Position numbers and translations under genes: made by a program. This document shows positions 9,226 to 19,000 of a stretch of 61,262 bases of DNA, piece by piece. The notes beneath the pieces are model-generated. The model saw only the letters and a program-made list of their open reading frames with translations, made no database searches and was not told the DNA's origin. Source of the DNA: an uncultured Flaviramulus sp. (GTDB taxonomy: Bacteria > Bacteroidota > Bacteroidia > Flavobacteriales > Flavobacteriaceae); assembly GCA_947487155.1 (NCBI GenBank), contig CANKVS010000020.1:1-61262 (forward strand), in the 5' to 3' direction. Each line of letters begins with the position of its first letter. Positions within the stretch are counted from its first letter, which is position 1.

Positions 9226-10189
9226 AGGCGCAATTTCAAACTTTATAGAAACATATTATTTGCATTTCAATGCTGCCACTGTAGTTGATGCTGCAAAAGC
9301 CTATGAAGAGCAATTAAATAAAGGCTCAAAGATGTTAGTGTCTTTGGCAGGTGCCATGAGTACAGCAGAAATAGGAAAGATTTTTGCTGAAATGATACGA
9401 CAAGATAAGGTGCAAATTATTTCTTGTACAGGAGCAAATCTCGAAGAAGATATAATGAATCTTGTAGCGCATTCTCATTACAAGCGCATACCAAATTATC
9501 GTGATTTAACGCCAAAAGAAGAATGGGATTTATTAGAGCAAGGACTTAACCGTGTAACAGATACTTGTATTCCAGAGGAAGAAGCGTTTAGAAGATTACA
9601 AATACATATTTATGCCATCTGGAAAGAAGCTAATGATAAAGGTGAACGTTACTTGCCCCATGAATATATGTACAAGTTACTTTTATCTGGAGTATTGGAA
9701 GCTTATTATGAAATTGATTTAAAAGATTCATGGATGTACGCCGCAGCAGAAAAGAATCTACCTATAATTTGCCCAGGTTGGGAAGATAGTACTATGGGGA
9801 ATATCTTTGCAAGTTATGTCCTTAAGAGAGATCTTAAAGCGAGTACGATGAAATCTGGAATCGAGTATATGACCTTTCTTGCAGATTGGTACACAGATAA
9901 CTCTGAAAATGGTATTGGTTTCTTTCAAATTGGAGGAGGAATAGCAGGAGATTTTCCAATATGTGTTGTTCCGATGTTATATCAGGATATGGAGCGTACA
10001 GACACACCCTTTTGGAGTTATTTCTGTCAAATAAGTGATTCCACAACAAGTTATGGTTCATATTCGGGAGCTGTTCCTAATGAAAAAATAACTTGGGGAA
10101 AATTAGATATTAATACACCAAAATTTATAATAGAGAGTGATGCTACGATTGTTGCTCCGTTAATCTTTGCCTATTTGTTAGGCATGTAA
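9215..10189 (+). CDS. Deoxyhypusine synthase-like protein
   Basis: 324 residues, homologous to deoxyhypusine synthase, an NAD-dependent aminobutyl transferase. The lysine that carries the aminobutyl intermediate in eukaryotic enzymes is conserved at K296 in KITWGKLD; SLAGAMSTAE and IQIGGGIAGDFP are other family motifs. Bacteria lack eIF5A, so the bacterial members are thought to make polyamines such as homospermidine from spermidine or putrescine. Its position directly after speA and speB, overlapping speB by 11 bp, supports a polyamine role. The exact product is not decided by sequence. Confidence 0.88.
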   Translation: MTTKGAISNFIETYYLHFNAATVVDAAKAYEEQLNKGSKMLVSLAGAMSTAEIGKIFAEMIRQDKVQIISCTGANLEEDIMNLVAHSHYKRIPNYRDLTPKEEWDLLEQGLNRVTDTCIPEEEAFRRLQIHIYAIWKEANDKGERYLPHEYMYKLLLSGVLEAYYEIDLKDSWMYAAAEKNLPIICPGWEDSTMGNIFASYVLKRDLKASTMKSGIEYMTFLADWYTDNSENGIGFFQIGGGIAGDFPICVVPMLYQDMERTDTPFWSYFCQISDSTTSYGSYSGAVPNEKITWGKLDINTPKFIIESDATIVAPLIFAYLLGM

Positions 10190-10200
10190 CACAAAATAAA

Positions 10201-10476
10201 ATGATACGTAAAATTGTAGATTATCAAAAGTTGAACGAAGACATTTTAAATCTTCTGGTAGAAAAATTCCCTGATGGATATTCTGATAAGGATATAATTG
10301 CATTCAGAAATGCACAAAATGAATACATTGAAGCCGTTGAAGTAAGAACTGAAGATACAGTCTATTTAGTAAAAGTTGGAAAACGATTAGTTCAAGCTAT
10401 GGAAGAACATGAAGATGATGATTCTACTGATGACAATGTAGATATTGATGCTATAAATGAAGACGATTTAGAATGA
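10201..10476 (+). CDS. Conserved acidic hypothetical protein
   Basis: 91 residues with a compact N-terminal domain (MIRKIVDYQKLNEDILNLLV, then FPDGYSDKDIIAFRNAQNEY) and a strongly acidic, probably disordered tail (EEHEDDDSTDDNVDIDAINE). This type of small protein recurs in Bacteroidota, but I know no function for it. It follows the deoxyhypusine-synthase-like gene by 11 bp on the same strand and is probably in the same transcript. Confidence 0.75.
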   Translation: MIRKIVDYQKLNEDILNLLVEKFPDGYSDKDIIAFRNAQNEYIEAVEVRTEDTVYLVKVGKRLVQAMEEHEDDDSTDDNVDIDAINEDDLE

Positions 10477-10479
10477 TTT

Positions 10480-10887
10480 ATGAAAATTAAAAATCATAAA
10501 CATAAGTCTAAACTATTAATAGTAGAAGACGCTTCAATTTTAGTTCTTCAAAAAAAGGAGGATAAGAAAAGGTTTGTACTTGCAGGTGGTTTTCTCAAAA
10601 AAGGCGAATCTCCAGAAGATGGACTTATTAGAGAAGTTTATGAAGAAACAGGCGTAAACTTAACAAAGAATAGCATTAAATATTACTCTTCAACCACTAT
10701 AATAGATAATAATAAAAATGCCTTGACTAGACATTACTTTTTACTTGTAACCAATGGACAAAAGTTTGAAAATAGAGAGCCTAATAAGTTTAAATCATTG
10801 AAATGGGTTAAATGGACAAAAGCTATAAAGTTCATCAACCCTTCTGATAAAAATACAATAGAACGTTTATTTAATAGTATTGATTAA
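10480..10887 (+). CDS. NUDIX hydrolase
   Basis: 135 residues. The complete Nudix box GX5EX7REUXEEXGU is visible at residues 37-59 (G37, E43, R51, E52, E55, E56, G58). Members cleave nucleoside diphosphates linked to another group, with Mg2+ bound by the glutamates. The start lies three bases after the preceding stop, so it is the next gene of the operon. The substrate cannot be assigned. Confidence 0.88.
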   Translation: MKIKNHKHKSKLLIVEDASILVLQKKEDKKRFVLAGGFLKKGESPEDGLIREVYEETGVNLTKNSIKYYSSTTIIDNNKNALTRHYFLLVTNGQKFENREPNKFKSLKWVKWTKAIKFINPSDKNTIERLFNSID

Positions 10888-10906
10888 AATTATAAAATGA
10901 CTTGTT

Positions 10907-11158
10907 ATGAAGCCGAGATACGAAACAGTAGTATTTAAATCTCATAAAAATGGATTTTACACATTTACTATAGATAATGATGTAGATATGGTTTTTGAAG
11001 AAATACATCCTCAAATATTAATGAGGTTTGATTTAAAGAATGATAAAAGTTTGATAAATAAAGTATTTCATTTAGCATATTCTGAAAGTATTGTTGATGA
11101 TGAAGATGACCTTATTATTTATAGAATAGAATATTTAGAACTAATTAACGCAAATTAA
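10907..11158 (+). CDS. Hypothetical protein
   Basis: 83 residues, no signal peptide or membrane segment, mixed alpha/beta character (YETVVFKSHKNGFYTFTIDN). I do not recognise a family. It sits between the NUDIX and VOC genes with short gaps (19 and 1 bp), so it is probably a real co-transcribed gene. Confidence 0.65.
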   Translation: MKPRYETVVFKSHKNGFYTFTIDNDVDMVFEEIHPQILMRFDLKNDKSLINKVFHLAYSESIVDDEDDLIIYRIEYLELINAN

Positions 11159-11159
11159 T

Positions 11160-11576
11160 ATGGACAATTTATTCCACCTTTCATTACCTTGTATAAACTT
11201 GGTAGAAACCAAAATGTTTTATGTAGATACAGTAGGAGCTTCTTTAGGAAGGTATTCTAATAATTGGGTAGATATTAATTTATTTGGACATCAAATAACT
11301 TTTACCCAAGCAGGTAAATTTAATTTTAATAGCCCTAATTATGTATTCGAGGGGAAAACTTTACCTTCCTTTCATTATGGAATAATATTAAATGTAGATA
11401 CCTGGGGTACTATGTATTCTAAACTTAATAAACTGAATATAGAAATAGTAACAGAAGCTACTTTTTTGAAAAACAAATCAGGAGAACATTTGTCATTCTT
11501 TGTAAAAGACCCAAATGACTATATGTTGGAGTTTAAAAGTTTTAAAGAATCGGAATCTGTTTTTTCAAATAATTAA
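11160..11576 (+). CDS. VOC (glyoxalase/dioxygenase) family protein
   Basis: 138 residues. The N-terminus FHLSLPCINLVETKMFYVDT and the C-terminal HLSFFVKDPNDYMLEFKSF are the two halves of a vicinal-oxygen-chelate fold. Candidate metal-binding residues are H7, H73 in FHYG and E124 in LEFK. Such proteins act as glyoxalases, dioxygenases or binding proteins; the reaction is not assignable here. It is the last gene of this plus-strand run, followed by a hairpin. Confidence 0.8.
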   Translation: MDNLFHLSLPCINLVETKMFYVDTVGASLGRYSNNWVDINLFGHQITFTQAGKFNFNSPNYVFEGKTLPSFHYGIILNVDTWGTMYSKLNKLNIEIVTEATFLKNKSGEHLSFFVKDPNDYMLEFKSFKESESVFSNN

Positions 11577-11680
11577 ACTTTACACACTTAATGAGATACT
11601 ACCAAAATTATACGTCTCAGTTCAAAATTTTCCCATTATTATTAATCAAACTATTTTTATTAATACTACAAATTGAAGCA

Positions 11681-11709
11681 AACCTCTTAACTTGTCTAAG
11701 AAAGAGGTT
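11681..11709. terminator. Bidirectional terminator-like hairpin
   Basis: AACCTCTT (11681-11688) and AAGAGGTT (11702-11709) form a stem with a 13-base loop, located between the convergent VOC gene and copper lipoprotein gene. The T-rich tail on the plus strand is short (TCTTGTTT). Confidence 0.45.
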
Positions 11710-11769
11710 CTTGTTTACAATTTAATTAGTGCTTAGAAGGTCTATTCTTCAAAAGTTTTATAATCTTGG

Positions 11770-12192
11770 TTAATGCTCTCCTTCTTTAGCTTCTCCAGAC
11801 TGGCTCATTGCCATTTCATGGTCATACTGACAACAACCTGGTAAACCCTTATAAGCTTCTTCGCTACCAGATACTTTTTCAGTATCATAGCCAGAAGCAG
11901 CTATAGCATTATGAATAGCTGTTACATCAGTTTTAGAATCGTCAAAAGTTACATCAATTTTCTTCTTATCTACATCCCAAGTTGCTTCAGCAACACCATC
12001 TACACTATTGGCTGCTTTTTCAATAGTCTCTTTGCACATACCACAATTCCCTCTAACACCAAAGGACAAATCTGTCATCGCCATTTCACGAGAAACTTCG
12101 GTAGTTGTCTCTGTTTTCTGTTTTGAATCATTTTTACAGCTCGCTAAACCAATAGCTGCAATTATCGCTACACTTAAAATTACTTTTTTCAT
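11770..12192 (-). CDS. Heavy-metal-associated (HMA) domain lipoprotein
   Basis: 140 residues. The signal ends at lipobox Cys19 (IGLASC). An HMA fold follows with the metal-binding pair C50 and C53 in GNCGMCKETIEKAA, then a C-terminal segment with adjacent Cys residues (LPGCCQYDHEMAM) and His/Met that could also bind copper. It is probably a periplasmic copper-binding protein that feeds the efflux complex encoded upstream in the same minus-strand operon. Confidence 0.85.
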   Translation of the reverse strand: MKKVILSVAIIAAIGLASCKNDSKQKTETTTEVSREMAMTDLSFGVRGNCGMCKETIEKAANSVDGVAEATWDVDKKKIDVTFDDSKTDVTAIHNAIAASGYDTEKVSGSEEAYKGLPGCCQYDHEMAMSQSGEAKEGEH

Positions 12193-12226
12193 CTTTAAAA
12201 ATTTAATTGTTATTATTTATAATTGA

Positions 12227-13996
12227 TTATTCTATTACTTGTTTTACTTCTCCACAGGTAAGCATGGCTTCCCCAAAATATGGATTGATTACTTTTTCTT
12301 CTTTACTCAACCAATATGCTCCATTATTACTGTCTGCCATCGGACAAAATTGATAATAAACCCTTTCGTTTACACCAAATAACTGAAGAGCCTTTGCTAA
12401 ATGTGAAGACAGATGTTTAAAATGATTTCTCTGTTCTTTAATATTTGATGTGTTTGAAATTGAATTTGTTGAAGCTTTTAATTCTTTTTCTAAAGTCATC
12501 CAATGGATATGCGCATTATCAGTTAATAATTTCATATCAACCTTTCCTAAATTAGATTGTAATGCTTTTACAGATTCAGTTACTTTTTTAGAATCCTCAT
12601 TAACTAAGGCATCTTTCAATTTGATGTAATCATTAAAAACTATTTTTAATTGATTTTGAAAATCTTCTGACACTTTTATTCTTTCATTCATATTAGAATG
12701 ATTTTCATTTGTTCTTGATGGTTTTGAATCCACACCAAGATGTCCTTCATGACCAGTCATCACCTTAGCTCCTTCTTTATTCATCAAGGATTTTTTACCT
12801 TGTAATTGGGCAGCAGCATCTACAGTAAACGTGCCGTTAGTTACAATTTCATCTCCATTATCAACCCCTTCTAATACTTCATAATTTTCTCCAATCCTAT
12901 TACCTAATACGACTTCTCGTAATTCAAATACAGGCTCGTTAGCATTCTTCTTTAGGTACACTACGGAGCGTTTTCCTGTCCATAAAACAGCACTTGAAGG
13001 TATAACAGATATTTGTCCTTTAATTACGTTAACAGGCTTTATATTACCTTCTATAAACATACCTGGTTTAAACAAATCTTTTCCATTGTTTAAAACAGCT
13101 CTCAATTTCATTGTCCTTGTTCTTACATCAAGTATAGGGTCTATAAAAGAAACTTTAGCTTTAAATATTTTATCAGGGTATGCATTTGTCTTAATAGAAA
13201 CTTCCTGTCCTACCCTAAACATATCTATTTGATTTTCATAGACATCAAAATTCGCCCAAACCGTATTTAAATTCGTGATTTTTAACAAAGGCTGTCCCTG
13301 CTTTATTGAAGCACCTTGCTCTACTAATTTTTTAGATACCGTACCAGATACAGTAGCATAAACAGAAAAATTCTCTTTTACTTTTCCAGAAGCTTCAATC
13401 TGATTTATTTGGGTATCTGATAGCTTCCAAAGATTTAACTTATTACGAACGGCCTTATATAATTCTGGTTGAGATTCTTTTAAAGAAGAAGTTGTAATAA
13501 GTTCCTGTTGTGCAGCAAATAATTCTGGAGAATAAATAGTTGCCAATAACTGACCCTTTCTTACTTTTTCTCCTGTATAACTGACATTTAGTTTTTCTAT
13601 TCTACCAGAAAAGTAACTGACTTGAACTACATTAGCTTCTTCATTTTCAACTATTTTCCCAGAAAGCTTTACCGTATTTCCTTCAGCTTTACTATGACCT
13701 ACAACTGATGTTTGAATGTTAGCCAATGCTATTGCATTTTTAGTCAGTTTAAATTGGTCTGCGGTTAGCCCATCAGCTCCAGCTTCCGCAGGAATTAAAT
13801 CCATGCCACATATTGGACAATCTCCTGCTTCTGGTTGCATAATTTGCGGATGCATAGAACATGTCCACATTTGATTGCTTTCTACTGTTTCGTTATGATT
13901 ATGTGTTGTTTCTTCATTGGAAGTATTACCAAAAAGTAACCGTCCTAATAGAAGTCCTACAACTAATATTCCGATATAAATTATATATTTTTTCAT
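12227..13996 (-). CDS. cusB: CusB-type RND efflux periplasmic adaptor with DUF3347
   Basis: 589 residues. An N-terminal membrane anchor (about 5-22) is followed by a heavy-metal-binding segment (MWTCSMHPQI, then GDCPICGMDLIPA) with C46, H49, C60 and C63, then the barrel-sandwich/lipoyl and beta-barrel domains of a membrane-fusion protein. The C-terminal 150 residues form a DUF3347 domain (FNDYIKLKDALVNEDSKKVT, ending in FCPMADSNNGAYWLS), a Bacteroidota copper-linked module. It bridges CusA and the TolC-type channel. It begins one base after the upstream gene. Confidence 0.9.
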   Translation of the reverse strand: MKKYIIYIGILVVGLLLGRLLFGNTSNEETTHNHNETVESNQMWTCSMHPQIMQPEAGDCPICGMDLIPAEAGADGLTADQFKLTKNAIALANIQTSVVGHSKAEGNTVKLSGKIVENEEANVVQVSYFSGRIEKLNVSYTGEKVRKGQLLATIYSPELFAAQQELITTSSLKESQPELYKAVRNKLNLWKLSDTQINQIEASGKVKENFSVYATVSGTVSKKLVEQGASIKQGQPLLKITNLNTVWANFDVYENQIDMFRVGQEVSIKTNAYPDKIFKAKVSFIDPILDVRTRTMKLRAVLNNGKDLFKPGMFIEGNIKPVNVIKGQISVIPSSAVLWTGKRSVVYLKKNANEPVFELREVVLGNRIGENYEVLEGVDNGDEIVTNGTFTVDAAAQLQGKKSLMNKEGAKVMTGHEGHLGVDSKPSRTNENHSNMNERIKVSEDFQNQLKIVFNDYIKLKDALVNEDSKKVTESVKALQSNLGKVDMKLLTDNAHIHWMTLEKELKASTNSISNTSNIKEQRNHFKHLSSHLAKALQLFGVNERVYYQFCPMADSNNGAYWLSKEEKVINPYFGEAMLTCGEVKQVIE

Positions 13997-13997
13997 T

Positions 13998-14726
13998 TTA
14001 AAATATGTTTAATAACATTAGTACAGCCATTACAATCATAATAGCATTCTCAATAAATGTAGCTTCTGTCATGGGCAGTTTTAGTGCTGTTCCTAAACAA
14101 GCACATCTGATAGATTTTTTATCTAATAAAGTTTTAGTAACTCCAATAGTTGTTATTCCTAAAACAATAAGTGTGATAATTAAAGCAATATTCACTTCAA
14201 ATCGCATTAAGAACATTAGACCTAATCCTGTTTCTACAAAAGGATAAACTTTGCCATAAGCAGGTACTTTCTTAGCTAATGGGTCGTACATTCTAAACGA
14301 TTCTGGAAACCCTTTTAAATCGAGCATTTTAAAGAAACTAAATACGATATAGAACAATCCCATAAAGTCAAGCATAAAAGAATCCCAAGACCAGCTTTTA
14401 TAGTGTAACAAAATACTTGCTGATACTATATAAAAGATAATAAGTAGTAACGGTTTTAACTGTTGTAATTTGCTTTTTTCTTGTTCTATTTCATAGCTTG
14501 AAGGTTCTACTGAAGTAAATACATTTTTCTCTGTAAGTATATATTTTTCTGGTAAGGATTTTTGAAATACTTTAGTATCTATATGACTGCTCATTGTTAT
14601 TTCTGCTTCTCCTCTTTCAAGGTTCACTGAAACATCTGTTACATTATTTATTTCACTTAAATACTTCTCAACGGAAGATTTACAGTTTCCACAAGTCATA
14701 CCTTGTATATTATATGTATGTTTCAT
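13998..14726 (-). CDS. HMA domain fused to MauE/DoxX-like membrane domain
   Basis: 242 residues. The N-terminal HMA domain has MTCGNCKSSVEKYL with C12 and C15. A membrane domain of about four helices follows, starting near residue 90 (LKPLLLIIFYIVSASILLHY) and containing DLKGFPESFRMYDPLAKKVP, which resembles MauE-like membrane proteins. The conserved pair RCACLG could take part in redox or metal handling. It lies between the TolC and CusB genes, with 1-3 bp gaps, so its role in copper transfer is strongly implied though the biochemistry is unknown. Confidence 0.8.
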   Translation of the reverse strand: MKHTYNIQGMTCGNCKSSVEKYLSEINNVTDVSVNLERGEAEITMSSHIDTKVFQKSLPEKYILTEKNVFTSVEPSSYEIEQEKSKLQQLKPLLLIIFYIVSASILLHYKSWSWDSFMLDFMGLFYIVFSFFKMLDLKGFPESFRMYDPLAKKVPAYGKVYPFVETGLGLMFLMRFEVNIALIITLIVLGITTIGVTKTLLDKKSIRCACLGTALKLPMTEATFIENAIMIVMAVLMLLNIF

Positions 14727-14729
14727 TTT

Positions 14730-15995
14730 TTATATAGTTAAGTAGTTAATAATTGTTGATTGCACATAATAGTTCTTCACAGATTCTATTTGATTAATTT
14801 GAAACTTTAATTGTAATTCTTGGATGTCTAAGACATCATTAAAATCAATCGTTCCGGTTTCATAACTTTTTATCAAAATGTCTTCTGCATCTTTTGCCCG
14901 TTTTAAATTTTTAGCTTGCGTATCATAACTAATTCGCGAGGCTATTCTGTTATTAATTGCTTTAGATAAAGCAGTTTCCAAAACATTTTCTCTTTCTTGT
15001 TTCTGAAATGTGATTTCTTGTTGTTTTAAAGCGTTCTGTCTTGTTTGCGATTTGTTTTTCTTATTGAAAATCGGAATTGAAAGCGACACCATAGGCATAA
15101 CAATATCTTTTCCGTTATCACTAAAATTCATGTTTGGTCGTTCAGAAACCGAAACATAATCCAACCCAAAACCAATCATAGGTTGACTGTCTTTTTGATT
15201 TAATAATTCGGATTGTTGTACAGATTGAAACAACTTATCATACTTAGTCAACTCAGGGTGCAATGCCAGATTCTCTGTGTCATTTAAGGTCTCATTTAAC
15301 GGAATAGTCAATTCACTTACTAAGTCAATTTCAATAGACTTATCTCTGTTTAAAAGCTTATTAAACGTTGTTTGTTCTGCTAAATACAATTGCGCCAATA
15401 CTTGCTTAGATTGCTCTAATTCGTTCTGTCTCATCTGCAATCTTAATACATCAACTGCTGAAGCTTTACCTACTTCAAGAGACATTAAAGCCAATGTTTC
15501 GTAGGTTTTAAGTAATGCAATATTGTCATCTAAAACCCTTTGTTTTGTTTTAAGGGCATAGAGGTTATAGTAAGACTGAGATACAGAAGCTACTAACTTT
15601 CGTTTCGCAATCGTAATATCTTCATATTTAGCATCCGCCAATGAGTTAATATAATTTTCTCTTGCAGTAATAGAACCAAACCAAGGCATCATTTGTTTTG
15701 CAGAAATTTTAAAACGTTGCGCTCCAGTTCTTGTTTCAGGTTCACTTACAAAATAACCTACTCCAAATTCGGTGTTTGGAATGGTATTAACTTCATTTAC
15801 TCTTTCTGAAGCAATACTATATTGTAATTCAAATTTCTGAATCTCTGGATTATTCGCTAATGCTTCATTAATTAATATTTCCAACTGTTGCCCATTTGAA
15901 AAATTAAATGTCATTAGACCAAGAAGTATTAATACTAATCTTTTCATCTGTTTAAAATTTTTTGATTTCTGAACGTTCAAAAAATTTGAATACAT
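14730..15995 (-). CDS. TolC-family outer-membrane efflux channel (CusC-like)
   Basis: 421 residues. A signal peptide lies at about residues 17-36 (MKRLVLILLGLMTFNFSNG); the true start is probably that methionine (near 15947), since the upstream residues are atypical. The rest is the TolC repeat pattern of long coiled-coil helices (YNLYALKTKQRVLDDNIALL, and NRIASRISYDTQAKNLKRAK). It should form the outer-membrane tunnel of the RND copper pump and lies in the same operon. Confidence 0.88.
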   Translation of the reverse strand: MYSNFLNVQKSKNFKQMKRLVLILLGLMTFNFSNGQQLEILINEALANNPEIQKFELQYSIASERVNEVNTIPNTEFGVGYFVSEPETRTGAQRFKISAKQMMPWFGSITARENYINSLADAKYEDITIAKRKLVASVSQSYYNLYALKTKQRVLDDNIALLKTYETLALMSLEVGKASAVDVLRLQMRQNELEQSKQVLAQLYLAEQTTFNKLLNRDKSIEIDLVSELTIPLNETLNDTENLALHPELTKYDKLFQSVQQSELLNQKDSQPMIGFGLDYVSVSERPNMNFSDNGKDIVMPMVSLSIPIFNKKNKSQTRQNALKQQEITFQKQERENVLETALSKAINNRIASRISYDTQAKNLKRAKDAEDILIKSYETGTIDFNDVLDIQELQLKFQINQIESVKNYYVQSTIINYLTI

Positions 15996-16064
15996 TCAGT
16001 AACTCACATAAATTTTTAATCATTTCTTTGTGTGAATTTGAAATAATGAAAATATATGCTCGTT

Positions 16065-19000
16065 TCATTTTACTGCTTTTTTAAGTTGTAATTCTGCTTT
16101 CCAACTGTATAAAACTGGAACAACAAATAGTGTAATTAAGGCAATCAGCATACCTCCAAAGCTTGGAATTGCCATAGGAATCATAATATCACTACCACGT
16201 CCCGTTGATGTTAGTACTGGTAATAGTGCTAATATGGTAGTTGCAGTTGTCATTAAACAAGGTCTAATACGCTTTTCTCCTGCTTCTACTATAGATGCCC
16301 TTATAGCTTTCTTATTAGCGGGTTTATTTCTATCAAATATTTGGGTAAGGTAAGTTGCCATAACTACCCCATCATCTGTTGCTATACCAAACAGAGCTAT
16401 AAAACCAACCCAAACGGCTACACTTAAATTAATAGGATGCATCTGGAACAAGTCTCTTAGGTTTTCCCCAAAGAAATTGACGTTTAAAAACCAGTTTTGA
16501 CCATATAGCCAAATCATGATAAAACCACCTGCAAAGGCAACGGCTATTCCTGTAAATACCATAAAAGAGGTTGCTACTGAACGAAACTGAAAATATAGGA
16601 TTAAGAAGATAATGAACAATGCCAATGGTACTACAACCGATAAGGTTTTTTCTGCTCGTAATTGATTTTCATAAGTTCCTGTAAATTGATAGTTAATCCC
16701 TTTAGGAACTACTAATTCTCCTGAATCAATTTTTTGTTGAATTAAGGTTTGTGCATTTTCAACAACATTAACTTCTGCATACCCATCTAATTTATCGAAC
16801 AACACATAACCCACTAAAAAAGTATCCTCGCTCTTAATGACTTGCGCCCCTTGTTCGTAACGAATGGTTGCTAATTCACTCAATGGAACTGGGCTTCCTT
16901 TCTCTACTGGGATATAAATGTTTTCTAAATCTGAAGGATTGCCTCGTAATTCTCTTGGATAACGCACTCTAACACCGTAACGTTCTCTCCCCTCTACAGT
17001 TTGAGTTAATACCATACCGCCTATAGCAACTTTAAGCACGTTTTGGACATCATCTATGGATATGCCATAGCGAGCCAATTTCTCCCTATCTATATCAATT
17101 AACAAATAAGGCTTTCCGACTATTCTGTCAGCAAATACAGCTTCAACTTTAACACCTTCTGCTTGTTTTAAAATATCTTCTAACTGAACACCAAAAGCCT
17201 CAATTTGCTTTAAATCCTGCCCTTTTACCTTAATTCCCATTGGAGCACGCATACCTGTTTGTAACATTACTAAACGTGTCTCTATGGGCTGTAACTTAGG
17301 AGCTGATGTAACTCCAGGCAACTTAGTTACACGTACAATTTCTTTCCAAATGTCATTAGGATTGTTTATTTCTGGTCTCCAGTTTCTATAAAATTCTCCA
17401 TCATTATCTTCAATTAATTGTTCTCTAACTATATCAGAATTAAGAACAATGTTTTTATCAGAGTTATTAGGGTTTGCTACAAAACTTCCATCCTTCAATT
17501 CAAACAAACCATCTTCGTTAACCCTATAGCGTTGACGCTCTCCATGCAGATTTAACATATATTCAGGTTTATATTGAATCATATTTTCATACATAGATAA
17601 TGGAGCTGGGTCTAAAGCAGATTCTGTCCGTCCAGCTTTCCCAACTACAGTTTTAATCTCTGGAATGCTTGCCACAGCCATATCTAATTGCTGAAGTACT
17701 CGTTTGTTTTCTTCTACACCTGAATGTGGCATGGAAGTAGGCATGAGTAAAAAAGAACCTTCGTTTAATGATGGCATAAATTCTTTGCCTGTATTTTTCA
17801 TTATGAAGAATCCACCAATCACAATGAGAGTTGGAATAGATAGAAATAAGATTTTATTAGCTAATGCCCATTGTAAAATGCGAGTATAGTATTTTCTAAA
17901 TAATGTAAACACACCTAATAAGCCAAAGCATATCAACCCAACAAAAATGAGATTCCAAAAGATGCTTTTATCAACACCTAAAGGTCTCCAGTATTCAGCA
18001 AGAAGGAAGACGATTGTTAATGCTGAAATAACAATATTTATAAGGTTCGTTCTTTTTTCTGAAAGTTGTTCATTAGATTTTAATAGGGCTGTAATGCCAA
18101 ATGCTATCAATATAAGACCGAGCCAATATCCAGATATTATTGTTACAATACCCATTATGATTAAAAGCACATTTACTACATAACTAAATGTCTTTTTTAT
18201 ATTTTTCTTTCTAAATAGAAATGCTGCAAATGGTGGTATCAAGAATAAGGCAACTATTATGGAAGCAGTTAAAGCAAAGGTTTTTGTAAATGCCAATGGT
18301 CTAAACAATTTTCCTTCTGCACCTATCATTGTAAACACAGGAATAAAACTTATAATAGTGGTCATTACTGCGGTTACAATAGCTCCTGAAACTTCAACAG
18401 TTGCATTATAAACCACAGTATTTATTGGTAACTTATCTTTACTTTCATCTAAGTGCCTTATTATATTTTCTGAAAGAATAACACCAACATCTACCATCGT
18501 ACCAATAGCAATAGCAATACCAGATAAGGCTACAATGTTTGCATCAACTCCAAAGAGTTTCATAGCTATAAATACCATTAAAACAGCAACAGGTAATAAA
18601 CCAGAAATAAGAACTGAAGCTCGTAAATTGAACACCATAATAATGATGACCAAAATAGTTATCAATATCTCTAAAGTTAAAGCTTCATTAAGTGTTCCTA
18701 ACGTTTCTTGAATCAATTCTGTTCGGTCATAAAAAGGTACAATAGTCAATTGAGATGTTTTTCCATCACTCAATACTTTTGAAGGTAATCCAGAACTTAA
18801 CTCACTTATTTTTTCTTTTACATTTGTGATGACTTCCATTGGATTTGCTCCATAACGAGCCACAACCACTCCTCCAACAACTTCAGCACCCTCTTTATCT
18901 AAAATACCCCTTCTTGTTGCTGCACCTAAAGACACATTTCCAATATCTTTAATTCTTATTGCTGTATAATCTTCAGAGGTTACAACAGCATTTTCTATAT

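Noticed and set aside
12008..12226. Plus-strand frame over the copper lipoprotein gene
   Set aside because: It is antisense to a clear HMA lipoprotein gene and its translation has no recognisable feature.
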